A DNA stretch of 41,619 bases from Streptococcus ovuberis. GTDB taxonomy: Bacteria > Bacillota > Bacilli > Lactobacillales > Streptococcaceae. Below the pieces are notes generated by a model. It had not been told where the DNA came from. It did no database searches and was given only the letters and a program-made list of their open reading frames with translations. The stretch is from the NCBI RefSeq assembly GCF_012396585.1, contig NZ_JAAXPR010000020.1, positions 1 to 41,619 on the forward strand. Reading direction: 5' to 3'. This document shows, piece after piece, positions 33,254 to 41,619 of the stretch. The first letter of the stretch is position 1. Each line of letters begins with the position of its first letter. A program made the translations under genes and the position numbers.

Positions 33254-34406
33254 CAACTGTCACCTCCTGACCATCTGTCAAATCCATGGTCGGATTTTCG
33301 ATGACCTTATCCCCAGCCTTCAAACCGCTCAAAATCTGCTGATTAGCGCCATCCGCGCTCCCTATTTCAACAACTGTGCGTTTAATTTTGTGACTGGTCT
33401 TGTCATAGGTATAGACATAATAGGTGGTCTCATCATCTGTCAGGACTGCTCCGACAGGCACAATTAAGCCCTTTTGATTGTTATTGACTTGAATACTAAC
33501 CGTGAAACCTTGTTTTAACTCTGCTAAATCACTGGTCAATTGCACCTTAAATGGATACTTCGCATTTGAGCCTCCTGCTGCTGTAGTTGAACTATCACTG
33601 CCTCCAGCACTTGACGGATAATCAGAAATATAGCTCACTTTACCTGTCCATGTCTTATCTGGATAGACCTTAGAAGTCATACTGACCTCCTGATCTACCT
33701 TGATATTAGCCAAGTTATACTCAGACATTTCTCCGGCAACTACCAGACTACTGTTATTGACGATATGGATAACCGTTTGAGCAGAACCAGTGGTACTCTT
33801 AGCAACTGAACGGTTAACTTCGACCACTGTCCCAGCTACGGTGCTCTTAACTTGAGCTTCATCTAAGGCCACTTGAGCCTTGTTGATGCCATCAACAGCA
33901 TCCGCGCGTGAATCTTGGAGGTCACTCATCTGAGAGTTGACGCTACGCTGTGCTGTCGCTGTAGCCTGTTGATCCGTTTCTTCGTCTCCAGTCTCAGTCA
34001 CTGTCACCCCGTAAGTATTAAGCTCGTAAATTTGCCGGTCAATTTTATTCAAAGCACGGACAGCTGCGTCGTAGGCCATTTGAGCCTCCTTGCCATCATA
34101 AGAGAACAAGACCTGGCCAACTTGAACCTGATCCCCAACCTTGACCGCAATATTAGCAATATCTCCCTTAGCTGCATCGTAGTAAACATATTGTTCTTCG
34201 TTGGCCTTAACTGTTCCAGTCAGAAGGGTGGATGACGTGAGCTGACCTTCTTTGGCTTCAGCGATTGTATAGCTCATCTCATCGACCGTTTCTGCCTTAT
34301 TTCCTCCTAAAAAGCCAAGCCCCAACATAGCTACTAGGGAAACCACCACTAGACTCCCCAGACCGATTACAAGCCCTTTAAATGCCTTGCTTTTTCCTCT
34401 AAACAT
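33234..34406 (-). CDS. MacA-like membrane-fusion (adaptor) protein
   Basis: A 390-residue periplasmic-adaptor-type protein: N-terminal signal anchor (LVIGLGSLVVVSLVAMLGLGFL), biotinyl-lipoyl half-motifs (VYYDAAKGDIANIAVKVGDQVQVGQVLFSYDG and QVKSTVAGTVVEVN), a helical hairpin between them (about 105-190, rich in Gln, Ala and Asp), and beta-barrel and membrane-proximal domains. In Gram-positives it links the MacB-type permease to the outside. First gene of the operon, with a TTGCCA/TATGAT promoter and divergent from gor. ATG follows AAAGGAGATTATT. Confidence 0.92.
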   Translation of the reverse strand: MFRGKSKAFKGLVIGLGSLVVVSLVAMLGLGFLGGNKAETVDEMSYTIAEAKEGQLTSSTLLTGTVKANEEQYVYYDAAKGDIANIAVKVGDQVQVGQVLFSYDGKEAQMAYDAAVRALNKIDRQIYELNTYGVTVTETGDEETDQQATATAQRSVNSQMSDLQDSRADAVDGINKAQVALDEAQVKSTVAGTVVEVNRSVAKSTTGSAQTVIHIVNNSSLVVAGEMSEYNLANIKVDQEVSMTSKVYPDKTWTGKVSYISDYPSSAGGSDSSTTAAGGSNAKYPFKVQLTSDLAELKQGFTVSIQVNNNQKGLIVPVGAVLTDDETTYYVYTYDKTSHKIKRTVVEIGSADGANQQILSGLKAGDKVIENPTMDLTDGQEVTVDEQATN

Positions 34407-34438
34407 AATAATCTCCTTTGTGTCTTTGTCTTGTTTAT

Positions 34439-34467
34439 ATCATACAATAATTTGAACGATTTGGCAA
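34439..34467 (-). promoter_or_regulatory. promoter of the MacA/MacB-type operon
   Basis: Minus-strand TTGCCA (34467-34462), 17-base spacer, TATGAT (34444-34439), 33 bases before the ATG. Confidence 0.65.
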
Positions 34468-34721
34468 GACTTCTCCAATTTTTTAAACTATTTTCAGAAG
34501 ATCACCTGACTTCTTGATGCTATTATACCTCAAATTAGCGGTTCCTAACCTTTCATTTGGCATGATTTAGCTTACAATTCTGTAAGTTTTCTATTCAAGG
34601 AGTTTCCTTTTGTAGGGGAATAGCAAAGCTTCTGACAGTAATCATTGTTGACCACCATGCGATTTCCTACCATATTCATTGAGCGTTCAGACCACCTCGC
34701 TTGCTTGCCCATAGCAGATTT

Positions 34722-34750
34722 TTGACCTTTCCTTAAAAAAAGGCTACAAT
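34722..34750 (+). promoter_or_regulatory. promoter of gor
   Basis: TTGACC (34722-34727), 17-base spacer, TACAAT (34745-34750), 33 bases before the gor ATG. The spacer holds CCTTaaaaaaAGG, a small inverted repeat. The 230 bases further upstream hold another, CTTACA/TGTAAG, but no gene. Confidence 0.7.
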
Positions 34751-34782
34751 ACCTCTAAAAGACTAAAAGGAGTTAAAAAACA

Positions 34783-36135
34783 ATGGGCAAACAATTTGAT
34801 GTGATTGTCATCGGAGGCGGATCAGGTGGATCCGGTTTTGCTAATCGTGCTGCCATGCACGGTGCTAAGGTTGCTGTAATTGAGGGAGGACAGGTCGGTG
34901 GGACCTGTGTCAATCTTGGATGCGTTCCTAAAAAAATCATGTGGTACGGTGCCCAAGTCGCTGAGACCTTCAAGCATTATGGACCAGACTATGGCTTCAC
35001 TCCCACACAAATCCAGTTTGATTTTAAAACCCTACGTCAAAATCGGGAAGCCTATGTTGAGCGTTCCCGTAATGGCTACGCCAATAATTGGGCTCGAAAC
35101 GGCATTACTCACATTGAGGGCTATGCGCGTTTTATCGACCAGAAAACGGTGGAAGTCAACGGTGAGCAATACTCTGCCGACCATATTCTCATCGCTACTG
35201 GCTCTCTCCCAGCCATTCCTAACATTCCAGGAGCAGAACTAGGGGAGACTTCAGATGATTTCTTTGCCTGGGAAAATTTACCCCAATCCGTAGCAGTTAT
35301 CGGAGCAGGCTACATCGCTGTCGAACTGGCTGGGGTTCTCCACAGCCTAGGTGTCAAAACAGACCTCTTTGTCCGCAAAGAAAGTCCTCTGCGCAACTTT
35401 GATCCCTATATTGTAGAAGCTCTCGTTGATGAAATGTCCCGTACCGGCCTTAGTTTGCATACCCATAAGATTCCAATATCGCTTGAAAAACTAGCTAATG
35501 GCCAACTAAAATTGCACTTTGAAGATGGAAGTTCCCACACTGCAGACCATGTGATCTGGGCGATTGGGCGTAAGCCAAATGTTGATCAAATCAATCTCGA
35601 AGCTGCTGGTGTCACCTTAAACAGCAGAGGCTTTATCGCCGTTGACGCCTTCCAAAACACGGTTGTCCCTCATATCTACGCCCTTGGCGATGTGACGGGC
35701 GAGAAGGAATTGACGCCTGTGGCGATCAAGGCTGGACGCACTCTAGCAGAGCGGCTCTTTAATGGCCAAGAACAGGCCAAGATGGATTACGACAATATTC
35801 CGACCGTTGTCTTTTCTCACCCTGCCATCGGGACTGTGGGTCTGACCGAACCCCAAGCCATAGCAGAGTACGGACAAGAGGCTGTCAAAGTGTATACCTC
35901 TAGCTTTGCATCTATGTATTCGGCTGTTACCCAGCACCGTCAAATGACCAAATTAAAACTTGTAACTGTTGGTGCTGATGAGAAGGTTGTTGGCCTACAC
36001 GGTATCGGTTACGGCCTCGATGAAATGCTTCAAGGATTTGCTGTTGCGATCAAGATGGGGGCTACCAAGGCAGACTTTGACGCCACAGTTGCCATTCACC
36101 CAACCGGTGCCGAAGAATTCGTCACCATGCGATAA
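34783..36135 (+). CDS. gor: glutathione-disulfide reductase
   Basis: FAD/NADPH disulfide reductase that regenerates GSH, part of oxidative stress defence; streptococci often import glutathione. The 450 residues carry the FAD site [11 protein letters not shown] (10-20), redox pair C42-VNLG-C47 ([13 protein letters not shown]), the NADPH site [11 protein letters not shown] followed by the R-containing [30 protein letters not shown], and the C-terminal catalytic His-Glu pair in HPTGAEE. ATG follows AAAAGGAG. Convergent with the spx-like gene over a shared terminator. Confidence 0.95.
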   Translation: MGKQFDVIVIGGGSGGSGFANRAAMHGAKVAVIEGGQVGGTCVNLGCVPKKIMWYGAQVAETFKHYGPDYGFTPTQIQFDFKTLRQNREAYVERSRNGYANNWARNGITHIEGYARFIDQKTVEVNGEQYSADHILIATGSLPAIPNIPGAELGETSDDFFAWENLPQSVAVIGAGYIAVELAGVLHSLGVKTDLFVRKESPLRNFDPYIVEALVDEMSRTGLSLHTHKIPISLEKLANGQLKLHFEDGSSHTADHVIWAIGRKPNVDQINLEAAGVTLNSRGFIAVDAFQNTVVPHIYALGDVTGEKELTPVAIKAGRTLAERLFNGQEQAKMDYDNIPTVVFSHPAIGTVGLTEPQAIAEYGQEAVKVYTSSFASMYSAVTQHRQMTKLKLVTVGADEKVVGLHGIGYGLDEMLQGFAVAIKMGATKADFDATVAIHPTGAEEFVTMR

Positions 36136-36205
36136 GCCAGACGCCTAATCTAGAAAAGGGGAGTTCTTCCCTCATCAACGAAAACTCCCTTCAACTAAAC
36201 CAAAC

Positions 36206-36255
36206 ACTCCCCACCTTAATCAGGTCTCAGCCTGACAAGGTAGGGAGCTTTTTTT
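36206..36255. terminator. terminator between gor and the Spx/ArsC-like gene
   Basis: Stem CTCCCCACCTT / AAGGTAGGGAG with inner CAGG/CCTG pairing (36206-36248), followed by CTTTTTTTCT on the plus strand. It abuts the stop codon of the minus-strand gene. Confidence 0.85.
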
Positions 36256-36612
36256 CTAGTTTAGGCGATCAGCATATGGTGTCTTGTAACCGATTTGTAG
36301 GATTTTACCGTCCTTGATGAGGAGGGGGCGCTTGATCAGCATGCCGTCCGCCGCAAGCAACTCCAAGGCTTCTTCCTCCGTCAGACTGTCAAAACGGTCT
36401 TTGAGCCCCAAGGCACGGTAGCTGTTTCCAGAGGTATTAAAGTATTTTTTCAGCTCCAATCCAGTCGCCGCCATCCATTCCTTGAGCTGGCTTGCTGTCG
36501 GTGGTGTTTCCTTGATGTCAACAGCTGTGAAGTCTACACCCAGCTGGATCAGCTCTTTCTTAGCAGCCTTACAGGTACTGCACTTAGGGTATTCATAGTA
36601 GAGATAGGTCAT
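36256..36612 (-). CDS. Spx/ArsC-like thioredoxin-fold protein
   Basis: A 118-residue ArsC/Spx family protein with a CxxC redox pair at C11 and C14 (YPKCSTCKAAKKEL) and the family features KKYFNTSGNSYRALGL and LIKRPLLIKDGKILQIGY. The C-terminal RP segment and the absence of the Spx-specific RPI context suggest the YusI/YffB or MgsR side of the family, not Spx itself. It may be a thiol reductase or an RNA-polymerase-binding regulator; the sequence does not decide. It lies 38 bases after ogt. Confidence 0.82.
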   Translation of the reverse strand: MTYLYYEYPKCSTCKAAKKELIQLGVDFTAVDIKETPPTASQLKEWMAATGLELKKYFNTSGNSYRALGLKDRFDSLTEEEALELLAADGMLIKRPLLIKDGKILQIGYKTPYADRLN

Positions 36613-36650
36613 ATTTTTTTCCTTTCGTTTTTGGGAAAATGGCAGAGCGG

Positions 36651-37139
36651 TCAGTCTGCTCGGTGTTCATTTTCGTGATTGAGCAGCCAGATTTTCTTAT
36701 CTAGGCCACCAGCATAACCCGTCAAACTCCCATCACTGCCTAATACACGGTGACAGGGAATAAAGATGGACAGCGGATTTTTCCCAACTGCTCCACCAAT
36801 AGCTTGACTAGAGCGGCATTGCATGCGGTCTGCTAAATCCTTATAAGTACAGGTCTGTCCGTAGGGAATGGTTGCCAACTCCGACCAAACCCGCTGTTGA
36901 AAAGCAGTACCTTGAGGAGATAAGGGAACAGCTACTTCGAGCACCTCGCCTGCAAAGTAGCTCTCCAGCCACTCCACTGCCTGCTGAAGGATGACAGAAT
37001 CTCCCATTTCTACAGGCTCTTTTATCCCTCGCTCAAAATGAGCTTGCCCCAGAAACCAAGCACCGATCAAGCCTGTCTCATCAGCTACCAGAGAAAGTTC
37101 GCCGATGGGAGAGCGGTAAATCCTTTTGATAAATACCAT
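36651..37139 (-). CDS. ogt: methylated-DNA-protein-cysteine methyltransferase
   Basis: Suicide repair protein that takes the methyl group from O6-methylguanine onto its active-site Cys. The 162 residues carry FQQRVWSELATIPYGQTCTY (helix-turn-helix region), the Arg-finger region MQCRSSQAIGGAVGKNPLSIFIPCHRV with acceptor C129 followed by H130, and GYAGGLDKKIWLLNHE. Start ATG follows AAAAGGAGACCGT. It follows the serA gene group after a 250-base gap and precedes the Spx/ArsC-like gene. Confidence 0.94.
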   Translation of the reverse strand: MVFIKRIYRSPIGELSLVADETGLIGAWFLGQAHFERGIKEPVEMGDSVILQQAVEWLESYFAGEVLEVAVPLSPQGTAFQQRVWSELATIPYGQTCTYKDLADRMQCRSSQAIGGAVGKNPLSIFIPCHRVLGSDGSLTGYAGGLDKKIWLLNHENEHRAD

Positions 37140-37389
37140 ACGGTCTCCTTTTCCATCTTTTCAGAAAATGAATACAGGCTCACCCCAGAGAATAATTACT
37201 ATAAGACAACGCCATCACACCCATCTCAAGCAATACACCTTCCAAAACCAGCATAGTACGGCGTGAACACATCATCAGCCTCTCATTTTTAGATCGTTCA
37301 GCCAATTTTCTTGCTCTATCCTTTTATACCATTCTAGCGAAGAAAAGTCCAGCCCCTCAAGGAGGAGCTTAACAAACACCTTTTTATAA
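37140..37389 (-). terminator. gap with probable terminator of the serA gene pair
   Basis: In the 250 bases between the unknown gene and ogt the clearest element is a hairpin, AGCCCCTC / GAGGAGCT (37351-37358 / 37362-37369, one wobble), followed on the minus strand by GGACTTTTCTTC. The rest shows no ORF and no clear promoter. Confidence 0.45.
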
Positions 37390-37851
37390 TTAGCCTAGAG
37401 CCAGAAGGTGGGTGGTGGTGTTCCCATTTTTTTCGATAAAGAGCCTGGCTGGCAATACCTTAGGTAAGGCGTACCCCAAAAATAACTTTGGCGAGGCATC
37501 AACCTCTAACCACGTTTGGTCTGACCAATTCCGTCGCCAAAAGTTCTCATAGTAGGTCTGGTCAAAAAAGAGCATCGCTCGACTGGATAGCAGATTTTCC
37601 TCTCTCAAGAGGAAAATCAAGCGAACGCCCTCTGGCTGATGAGGTAAGTTTCTCGCCATAAAGGCAAAGACAGCAGACAGGTAAGCCTTTCTTGTCCGTG
37701 ATGACAATTTTTGTCCATCAACCACCAAACGGTCACAGAAGCAAATGTCCTGATACGAGCTACCATCAGTTGTCCAGTCAAGAGGCCGAGCCAAACGTCT
37801 GAGCATCCTCCTCACCAAGCGCTTCTGCTCACGGAAGGCTTTCTGCCTCAT
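37390..37851 (-). CDS. unknown protein, possibly DUF3916 family
   Basis: A 153-residue basic, soluble protein starting MRQKAFREQKRLVRRMLRRL, with aromatic-rich segments such as YYENFWRRNWSDQTWLEVD and YLSAVFAFMARNLP. There is no signal peptide or membrane segment. It resembles my recollection of DUF3916, but I am not sure. It lies 2 bases after serA, and the ribosome site would be in the end of serA (AAGGGAATCAGTAGAC), so they are cotranscribed. A role in serine metabolism is not evident. Confidence 0.65.
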   Translation of the reverse strand: MRQKAFREQKRLVRRMLRRLARPLDWTTDGSSYQDICFCDRLVVDGQKLSSRTRKAYLSAVFAFMARNLPHQPEGVRLIFLLREENLLSSRAMLFFDQTYYENFWRRNWSDQTWLEVDASPKLFLGYALPKVLPARLFIEKNGNTTTHLLALG

Positions 37852-37853
37852 GT

Positions 37854-39035
37854 CTACTGATTCCCTTCAATCAACCGCACGCGGACAATCTGCTCGTCTG
37901 CTTCAAAAGTAGCCACCAACTGATCAATCTTGCTGCGATCGTCTTCTTCCAAGTCAAGAAGAGTATAGGCAAACTCTCCTTTAGAACGATTGATGATGTT
38001 GTCAATGTTGATACCAAGTTCAGAGACAGCAGTTGTGATTTTCGCTACCATATTTGGCACATTTTGGTTGATGAGGGTGATACGGTAAGGAGCGGAAAGC
38101 GCCTGATGGACATTAGGAAAGTTGACGGAGTTGGTGATTTCCCCTGTCTCCAAGAATTGGCGAATCGTCTGACTGGCCATGATGGCACAGTTGAGCTCAG
38201 CCTCCTCGGTCGAGCCCCCCACATGCGGAAAGACTGTCACTCCGGAGCGATTAAGGAGTTCTTCAGTCCCAAAGTCGGTGATATAACGCTTAATTATCCC
38301 TGACTCAATCCCCTCAAAGAGCGCCTCATGATTCACTAACTCAGCACGCGCAAAGTTGATCAGAACCGTTCCTTTTTTCATGAGGGCAATAGCCGAGCGA
38401 TCAACAAGATTAGCAGTGTCGGGTGTCAGCGGGACGTGAATCGTGATGTAGTCAGACTGGCTAAAAATCTCTTTCAGGTCATTGACCCGCTTGACATGGC
38501 TAGAAATATTCCAAGCCGTTTCAATGGATACATAGGGATCGTAACCCAAGACCTCCATCCCCAAACGGCGCGCATCGTTAGCAATCCGTCCTCCAATTGC
38601 TCCCAGACCAATGATCCCTAAAGTCTTGCCAGCAATCTCAGTCCCAGCGAACTGGCTCTTCCCAGCCTCAATCTGTTTAGGAATATCACTCCCCTTGAGG
38701 CTATTTGCCCACTGGGTAGCTGAAAAGTAATCTCTAGCCGCTAAAAAGAGAGCGGTCAAAACAGCCTCTTTGACCGCATTGGCATTGGCGCCCGGCGTGT
38801 TGAAAACTACGATTCCCTGGGCAGTTGCCTCATCAACGGGGATATTATTTGTCCCTGCACCCGCACGAGCAATAGCCTTGAGGTTGCTTGGAAAGTCAAC
38901 GCCATGCAAATTCTGACTACGGATGATATAGCCATCTGCCTGGTCCGCTCCAACTTGGTCAATGGTAAAGTGGTCGCCCAACTCAGCCAAACCAATTTTG
39001 TTGATGTTGTTATAGGTTGTGATGTTAAATACCAT
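37854..39035 (-). CDS. serA: D-3-phosphoglycerate dehydrogenase
   Basis: First enzyme of the phosphorylated serine pathway: oxidises 3-phosphoglycerate to 3-phosphohydroxypyruvate with NAD+. It has 393 residues. The Rossmann site is GLGAIGG (143-149), catalytic Arg230 is in NFARAEL, Glu near 259 and His271 in FPHVGGSTEEAE. The C-terminal ACT domain (about 318-390, NQNVPNMVAKITTAVSELGINIDNI) is the usual site of serine feedback. It lies 295 bases downstream of the GNAT gene that follows serC. ATG follows AAAGAGGATCATC. Confidence 0.95.
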   Translation of the reverse strand: MVFNITTYNNINKIGLAELGDHFTIDQVGADQADGYIIRSQNLHGVDFPSNLKAIARAGAGTNNIPVDEATAQGIVVFNTPGANANAVKEAVLTALFLAARDYFSATQWANSLKGSDIPKQIEAGKSQFAGTEIAGKTLGIIGLGAIGGRIANDARRLGMEVLGYDPYVSIETAWNISSHVKRVNDLKEIFSQSDYITIHVPLTPDTANLVDRSAIALMKKGTVLINFARAELVNHEALFEGIESGIIKRYITDFGTEELLNRSGVTVFPHVGGSTEEAELNCAIMASQTIRQFLETGEITNSVNFPNVHQALSAPYRITLINQNVPNMVAKITTAVSELGINIDNIINRSKGEFAYTLLDLEEDDRSKIDQLVATFEADEQIVRVRLIEGNQ

Positions 39036-39330
39036 GATGATCCTCTTTATATTTTTGCAAAACAGCTTCTTTGATCCTTATGAACGTGAACAAGCCTATG
39101 GTTTCGTCGCTAAAATTTGAATCCACGTCCATCTTTGCTTTAAGATTTTCAAGTTCAAAACTTCAATTATCAGAAAACGCCTAACCACTTTTTGGTGCTA
39201 CAAGGCTATCCCTATCAAGCGATAGCCACTCGTCTGGCCAATCGACACAATTAATTTAGCCGACTATTAGCGGTCATTTGATTCAATAAAAACCGGTCTC
39301 ATCTCACCAAAAGGGGGAGTGCCCTTCTTT
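39036..39330 (-). other. intergenic region between GNAT and serA
   Basis: No ORF with a ribosome site. A hairpin GGCTATC / GATAGCC (39204-39210 / 39221-39227) without a strong T-run is the only structure seen. I find no consensus promoter for serA here, so read-through from serC is possible. Confidence 0.4.
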
Positions 39331-39882
39331 CTAGTCCAAACTACCGAACTCTGCCACTTCTTGGTAGTAAGCTTGTTCTTGCCGAGTTTTGATTTTTTGG
39401 TAGGCCAAGCGTTCCCCATCAATCGGTACCTTACCACAATAGACATAGCCTAACTTTTCAAGAATATGTTGCATGATCAGGTTTTTCTCGTGGGTATCGC
39501 AACGGAAATCCTGTCCCTTGGTTCCTTCAATCAGCCCCTGCATAAAGGTCTGAGCCACCTTTTGACCACTAGCCTTGGCAGAGACAGCTATTCGATGGAA
39601 AACCGTGTAACGTGGGTGATTATGCTTCCATTTGCCATCATAAATCTGCTCATAAGCTTCTTCACGACCAGTAATCACCGCCGCATAAGCCACAATTTCC
39701 TGTTCAACCAAGGCAACCCATCCCTGACCAAGTAAAATGTCATCGATAATGTCAATTTCAGTAGGGTAACCGTCTGCTCCTTGCCATTGATCGCTGCCGG
39801 AAGCCTTCAGAAAAGCACGGGCATCTTCAATCACAGCCATAATGGCCTTAACTTCATTGGGATGAGCTAGTCTAATCTCCAC
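39331..39882 (-). CDS. GNAT N-acetyltransferase
   Basis: A 183-residue GNAT enzyme: [42 protein letters not shown] is the usual N terminus, [25 protein letters not shown] contains the acetyl-CoA loop, and [24 protein letters not shown] is the conserved C-terminal part. The start is GTG at 39882, preceded by GAGGAGG six bases upstream; both lie in the last codons of serC, so the gene overlaps serC by 11 bases and is coupled to it. A TTG at 39897 is an alternative without a site. Substrate unknown. Confidence 0.87.
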   Translation of the reverse strand: MEIRLAHPNEVKAIMAVIEDARAFLKASGSDQWQGADGYPTEIDIIDDILLGQGWVALVEQEIVAYAAVITGREEAYEQIYDGKWKHNHPRYTVFHRIAVSAKASGQKVAQTFMQGLIEGTKGQDFRCDTHEKNLIMQHILEKLGYVYCGKVPIDGERLAYQKIKTRQEQAYYQEVAEFGSLD

Positions 39883-40969
39883 TGTGTGCCTCCTCAAACT
39901 CTTTCATAAAATTCAGCAGAGCCTCAACTCCTTCAAGCGGAAAGGCATTATAAAGACTCGCGCGCATGCCACCAACACTTCGGTGGCCCTTGATGTTTTT
40001 AAAGCCCGCAGCTTCAGCCTCTTGGCAGAAAAGCTTGTCCAAATGAGCACTCGATGTCGTAAAGGGAATGTTAGCCACCGAACGGTCTTCTGGATTTTTC
40101 ACAGGATTTTGGTAAAAGGCTGACGCGTCGATATAGTCATAGAGCAGACCAGACTTGTGTCGGTTAAGCTCTGCCATTTTCGCAACCCCACCCAAGCTCT
40201 TGACATGCTCAAAGACTAACTTGCTCATATAGATCCCAAACGTCGGCGGCGTATTGTAAAGGCTCACGTTATCCACCTGCACCTTGTAATCTAGCATAGA
40301 CGATAAGGCCGGCATCGTGTTAATCAGGTCTTCACGGATGATAACGATGGTCACGCCAGCAGGTCCGATATTTTTCTGAGCGCCAGCATAAATCAAACCA
40401 AAATCCTCCACCCGATACTGAGCTGCTAAAATATTGGAACTCATATCGGCTACAATTGGCACACCATTGGTCTCAGGCATCTCGTAAATAGCCGTTCCTT
40501 CGATGGTGTTGTTAGTTGTCAGGTGAACATAGGCAGCTTGCGGGTCAATAGCTGAGCTATCAAAACTTGGGACTCGGTCAAAGTTACTATCTTCTGACGA
40601 GGCAAGTAAGATTGGTTCAAATGGCAGAGTCTTAGACAACAAGACCGCTTCTGTGTAGGCCTTTTTCCCCCAAGAACCAGCCACATGATAGTAAGCCTTC
40701 TTGCCCAGTGCGAGATTGAGAGGAATCATAGAAAATTGGGTTGAGGCTCCTCCCTGTAAGAAAAGAACCTTATAGTTGTCAGGAATGCCCATGAGCTCAC
40801 GAAGCAGACTCTCAGCCTCTTTTATGATGTGGTCAAATTCCGGAGCCCGGTGGGACAACTCCATAACGCTCATGCCTGAGCCTGCATAATTCAGAAACTC
40901 GGCTTGCGCCTTTTTAAGCACCTCTTGAGGCAGGACGGCTGGCCCTGCTGAAAAATTATACACCACCAT
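39872..40969 (-). CDS. serC: phosphoserine aminotransferase
   Basis: PLP enzyme of the second serine step: glutamate plus 3-phosphohydroxypyruvate to phosphoserine and 2-oxoglutarate. The 365 residues carry [15 protein letters not shown] at the N terminus, GGAST (73-77) for cofactor phosphate, ADMSSN, the PLP Lys199 in [12 protein letters not shown], and [17 protein letters not shown] at the C terminus. ATG follows TTGGAGGTTTGAT; an extended -10 (TGCTATACT) lies 28 bases upstream. It starts the serC-GNAT-(gap)-serA set. Confidence 0.95.
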   Translation of the reverse strand: MVVYNFSAGPAVLPQEVLKKAQAEFLNYAGSGMSVMELSHRAPEFDHIIKEAESLLRELMGIPDNYKVLFLQGGASTQFSMIPLNLALGKKAYYHVAGSWGKKAYTEAVLLSKTLPFEPILLASSEDSNFDRVPSFDSSAIDPQAAYVHLTTNNTIEGTAIYEMPETNGVPIVADMSSNILAAQYRVEDFGLIYAGAQKNIGPAGVTIVIIREDLINTMPALSSMLDYKVQVDNVSLYNTPPTFGIYMSKLVFEHVKSLGGVAKMAELNRHKSGLLYDYIDASAFYQNPVKNPEDRSVANIPFTTSSAHLDKLFCQEAEAAGFKNIKGHRSVGGMRASLYNAFPLEGVEALLNFMKEFEEAHSGD

Positions 40970-40996
40970 ATCAAACCTCCAAAAAGAATTTTATTC

Positions 40997-41005
40997 AGTA
41001 TAGCA
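40997..41005 (-). promoter_or_regulatory. extended -10 promoter of serC
   Basis: Minus-strand TGCTATACT matches TGNTATAAT with one change. No good -35 is found. Confidence 0.55.
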
Positions 41006-41413
41006 TAATCTTTCAGAAATCACCATAATTTTTTGAAAATTCCGTGAAAATGTTCCTTTTTTAAAACGCAGCTGATCCTTCAATCTAGCATACTTTACTG
41101 GTTCTCAATTCCTTACTGCCCATCCCTCTCGCATCAGCCGATTTAGTCACTTTGCTCACCCATGCTGGAGCAGTAAACCTATCCCTTATTACTAATCAAC
41201 AAAGATGCCATAGAAATCCTCTCCGAGTAAGTATTAGCCTTAGCCTGCTTTAAGAAAATCAGATGGACTTTGTCTAACCTCACTAAATAACCCTTAGCAC
41301 TGCTCCTCAACTTGCCCTAATGACTGAAAAGTAGGGGAGAAGGCTACCACACTCACCCTAAATGCACCAACCCCGCTAAGCCAAAAACTCTCCTCAGTAA
41401 GGTCTGAGTGAAC
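41006..41413. other. intergenic region without recognisable gene
   Basis: About 400 bases between the serC promoter and the insertion sequence end. No ORF with a ribosome site, RNA gene or strong hairpin was seen. It may hold decayed DNA next to the insertion. Confidence 0.4.
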
Positions 41414-41414
41414 T

Positions 41415-41460
41415 GCACCCCAAAAGTTAGACACAAAATCTAACAATTGGGGTGCTTTTT
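41415..41460 (+). terminator. hairpin inside the IS left end
   Basis: GCACCCC...GTTAGA (41415-41431) pairs with TCTAAC...GGGGTGC (41439-41455) and is followed by TTTTT. It looks like a terminator against transcription entering from outside. The 3' arm also holds GGGGTG, the only Shine-Dalgarno-like stretch before the transposase ATG. Confidence 0.65.
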
Positions 41461-41462
41461 GT

Positions 41463-41619
41463 ATGAAATTAAGTTATGAAGATAAATTAACCATTTATCA
41501 TTTGAAAAAACAAGGGATGACATGGACAAAGATTGGAAAACTATATGATGTTAATATCTCTAATATAAAATATATGGTTAGACTCATGGATCGATATGGC
41601 GTAGAGATTGTTAAGAAAA
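41463..41619 (+). CDS. IS3-family transposase OrfA, 5' part
   Basis: The first 52 codons of a transposase helix-turn-helix protein: MKLSYEDKLTIYHLKKQGMT, then KIGKLYDVNISNIKYMVRLM and DRYGVEIVKK. This is the OrfA (InsE/InsN-like) N terminus of IS3 elements, which binds the element's ends; OrfB is normally made by frameshift and lies outside the window. The ATG lies 8 bases after GGGGTG, which is in a hairpin arm. The frame is open to the edge. Confidence 0.8.
   Translation, partial: MKLSYEDKLTIYHLKKQGMTWTKIGKLYDVNISNIKYMVRLMDRYGVEIVKK

Larger units (their letters stand above)
41414..41619 (+). mobile_element. left end of an IS3-family insertion sequence
   Basis: The terminal inverted repeat begins TGCACCCCAAAAGTTAGACA at 41414, a form typical of IS3-family elements of streptococci. 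The first transposase frame starts 49 bases inside. The element runs off the right edge, so completeness, the right repeat and target duplication cannot be judged. Confidence 0.75.

Noticed and set aside
39180..39230. Terminator after the GNAT gene
   Set aside because: The GGCTATC/GATAGCC hairpin lacks a T-run on the minus strand.

Overview
The window is chromosomal DNA from a low-GC Gram-positive coccus, almost certainly a Streptococcus. The evidence is the set of neighbourhoods: dut - histidine phosphatase - radA; gpsA - galU; nrdR - dnaB - dnaI - der; murA - GNAT - map - yihY; gor beside a MacA/MacB-type efflux operon. Strong Shine-Dalgarno sites, TTGACA/TATAAT promoters and short intergenic gaps fit as well. 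I cannot name the species. No rRNA, tRNA, CRISPR array or prophage is visible. The only mobile DNA is the left end of an IS3-family insertion sequence at the right edge.

Layout. 1-300 holds one well-supported and one possible small RNA gene; the first has a perfect CiaR box and looks like a cia-dependent small RNA (csRNA). 350-2420 holds divergent membrane transporters: a ZIP metal transporter (-) and a formate/nitrite-family channel (+). 2678-5055 (-) is the dut - phosphatase - radA operon, with a SigX/ComX-like box in front, and radA appears to start at AUC. 5111-6133 (-) is an AlkZ-like winged-helix glycosylase, possibly leaderless. 6204-10196 (-) is a MarR regulator followed by a heterodimeric ABC exporter, with two tandem operators over a consensus promoter. 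10719-12913 (+) is gpsA and galU.

13401-18481 (-) is the replication/ribosome-biogenesis cluster nrdR - dnaB - dnaI - nitroreductase - der - small membrane protein. 18803-19291 (-) is a prolyl-tRNA deacylase-like gene. 19444-23873 (-) is murA, a GNAT, map and an unusual fusion of a YihY/BrkB membrane protein with a complete SerB phosphoserine phosphatase. 24051-27282 (-) is tex - DUF1349 - SprT. 27665-29522 (+) is a tiny ORF, an ArsP/YcgR-type permease and its YcgQ-type partner. 30028-30934 (-) is a ChbG-type deacetylase under a promoter carrying a perfect cre match. 31315-34406 (-) is a MacA/MacB-type exporter, divergent from gor (34783-36135, +). 36256-40969 (-) holds serC, GNAT, serA, an unknown protein, ogt and an Spx/ArsC-like protein.

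How the genes fit together. SerA, SerC and the SerB domain together give the complete phosphorylated serine pathway from 3-phosphoglycerate, but SerB is tethered to a polytopic membrane protein about 17 kb from the other two. Several loci belong to stress or competence physiology: the CiaR-driven sRNA, the radA/dut operon, the alkylation-repair-type proteins Ogt and AlkZ, glutathione reductase, and the MarR-controlled exporter. The most unusual observations are the YihY-SerB fusion, the AUC start of radA, the small RNA locus at the left edge, and the MarR operator/promoter arrangement. All functional calls are from family resemblance recognised by eye; no database search was run.
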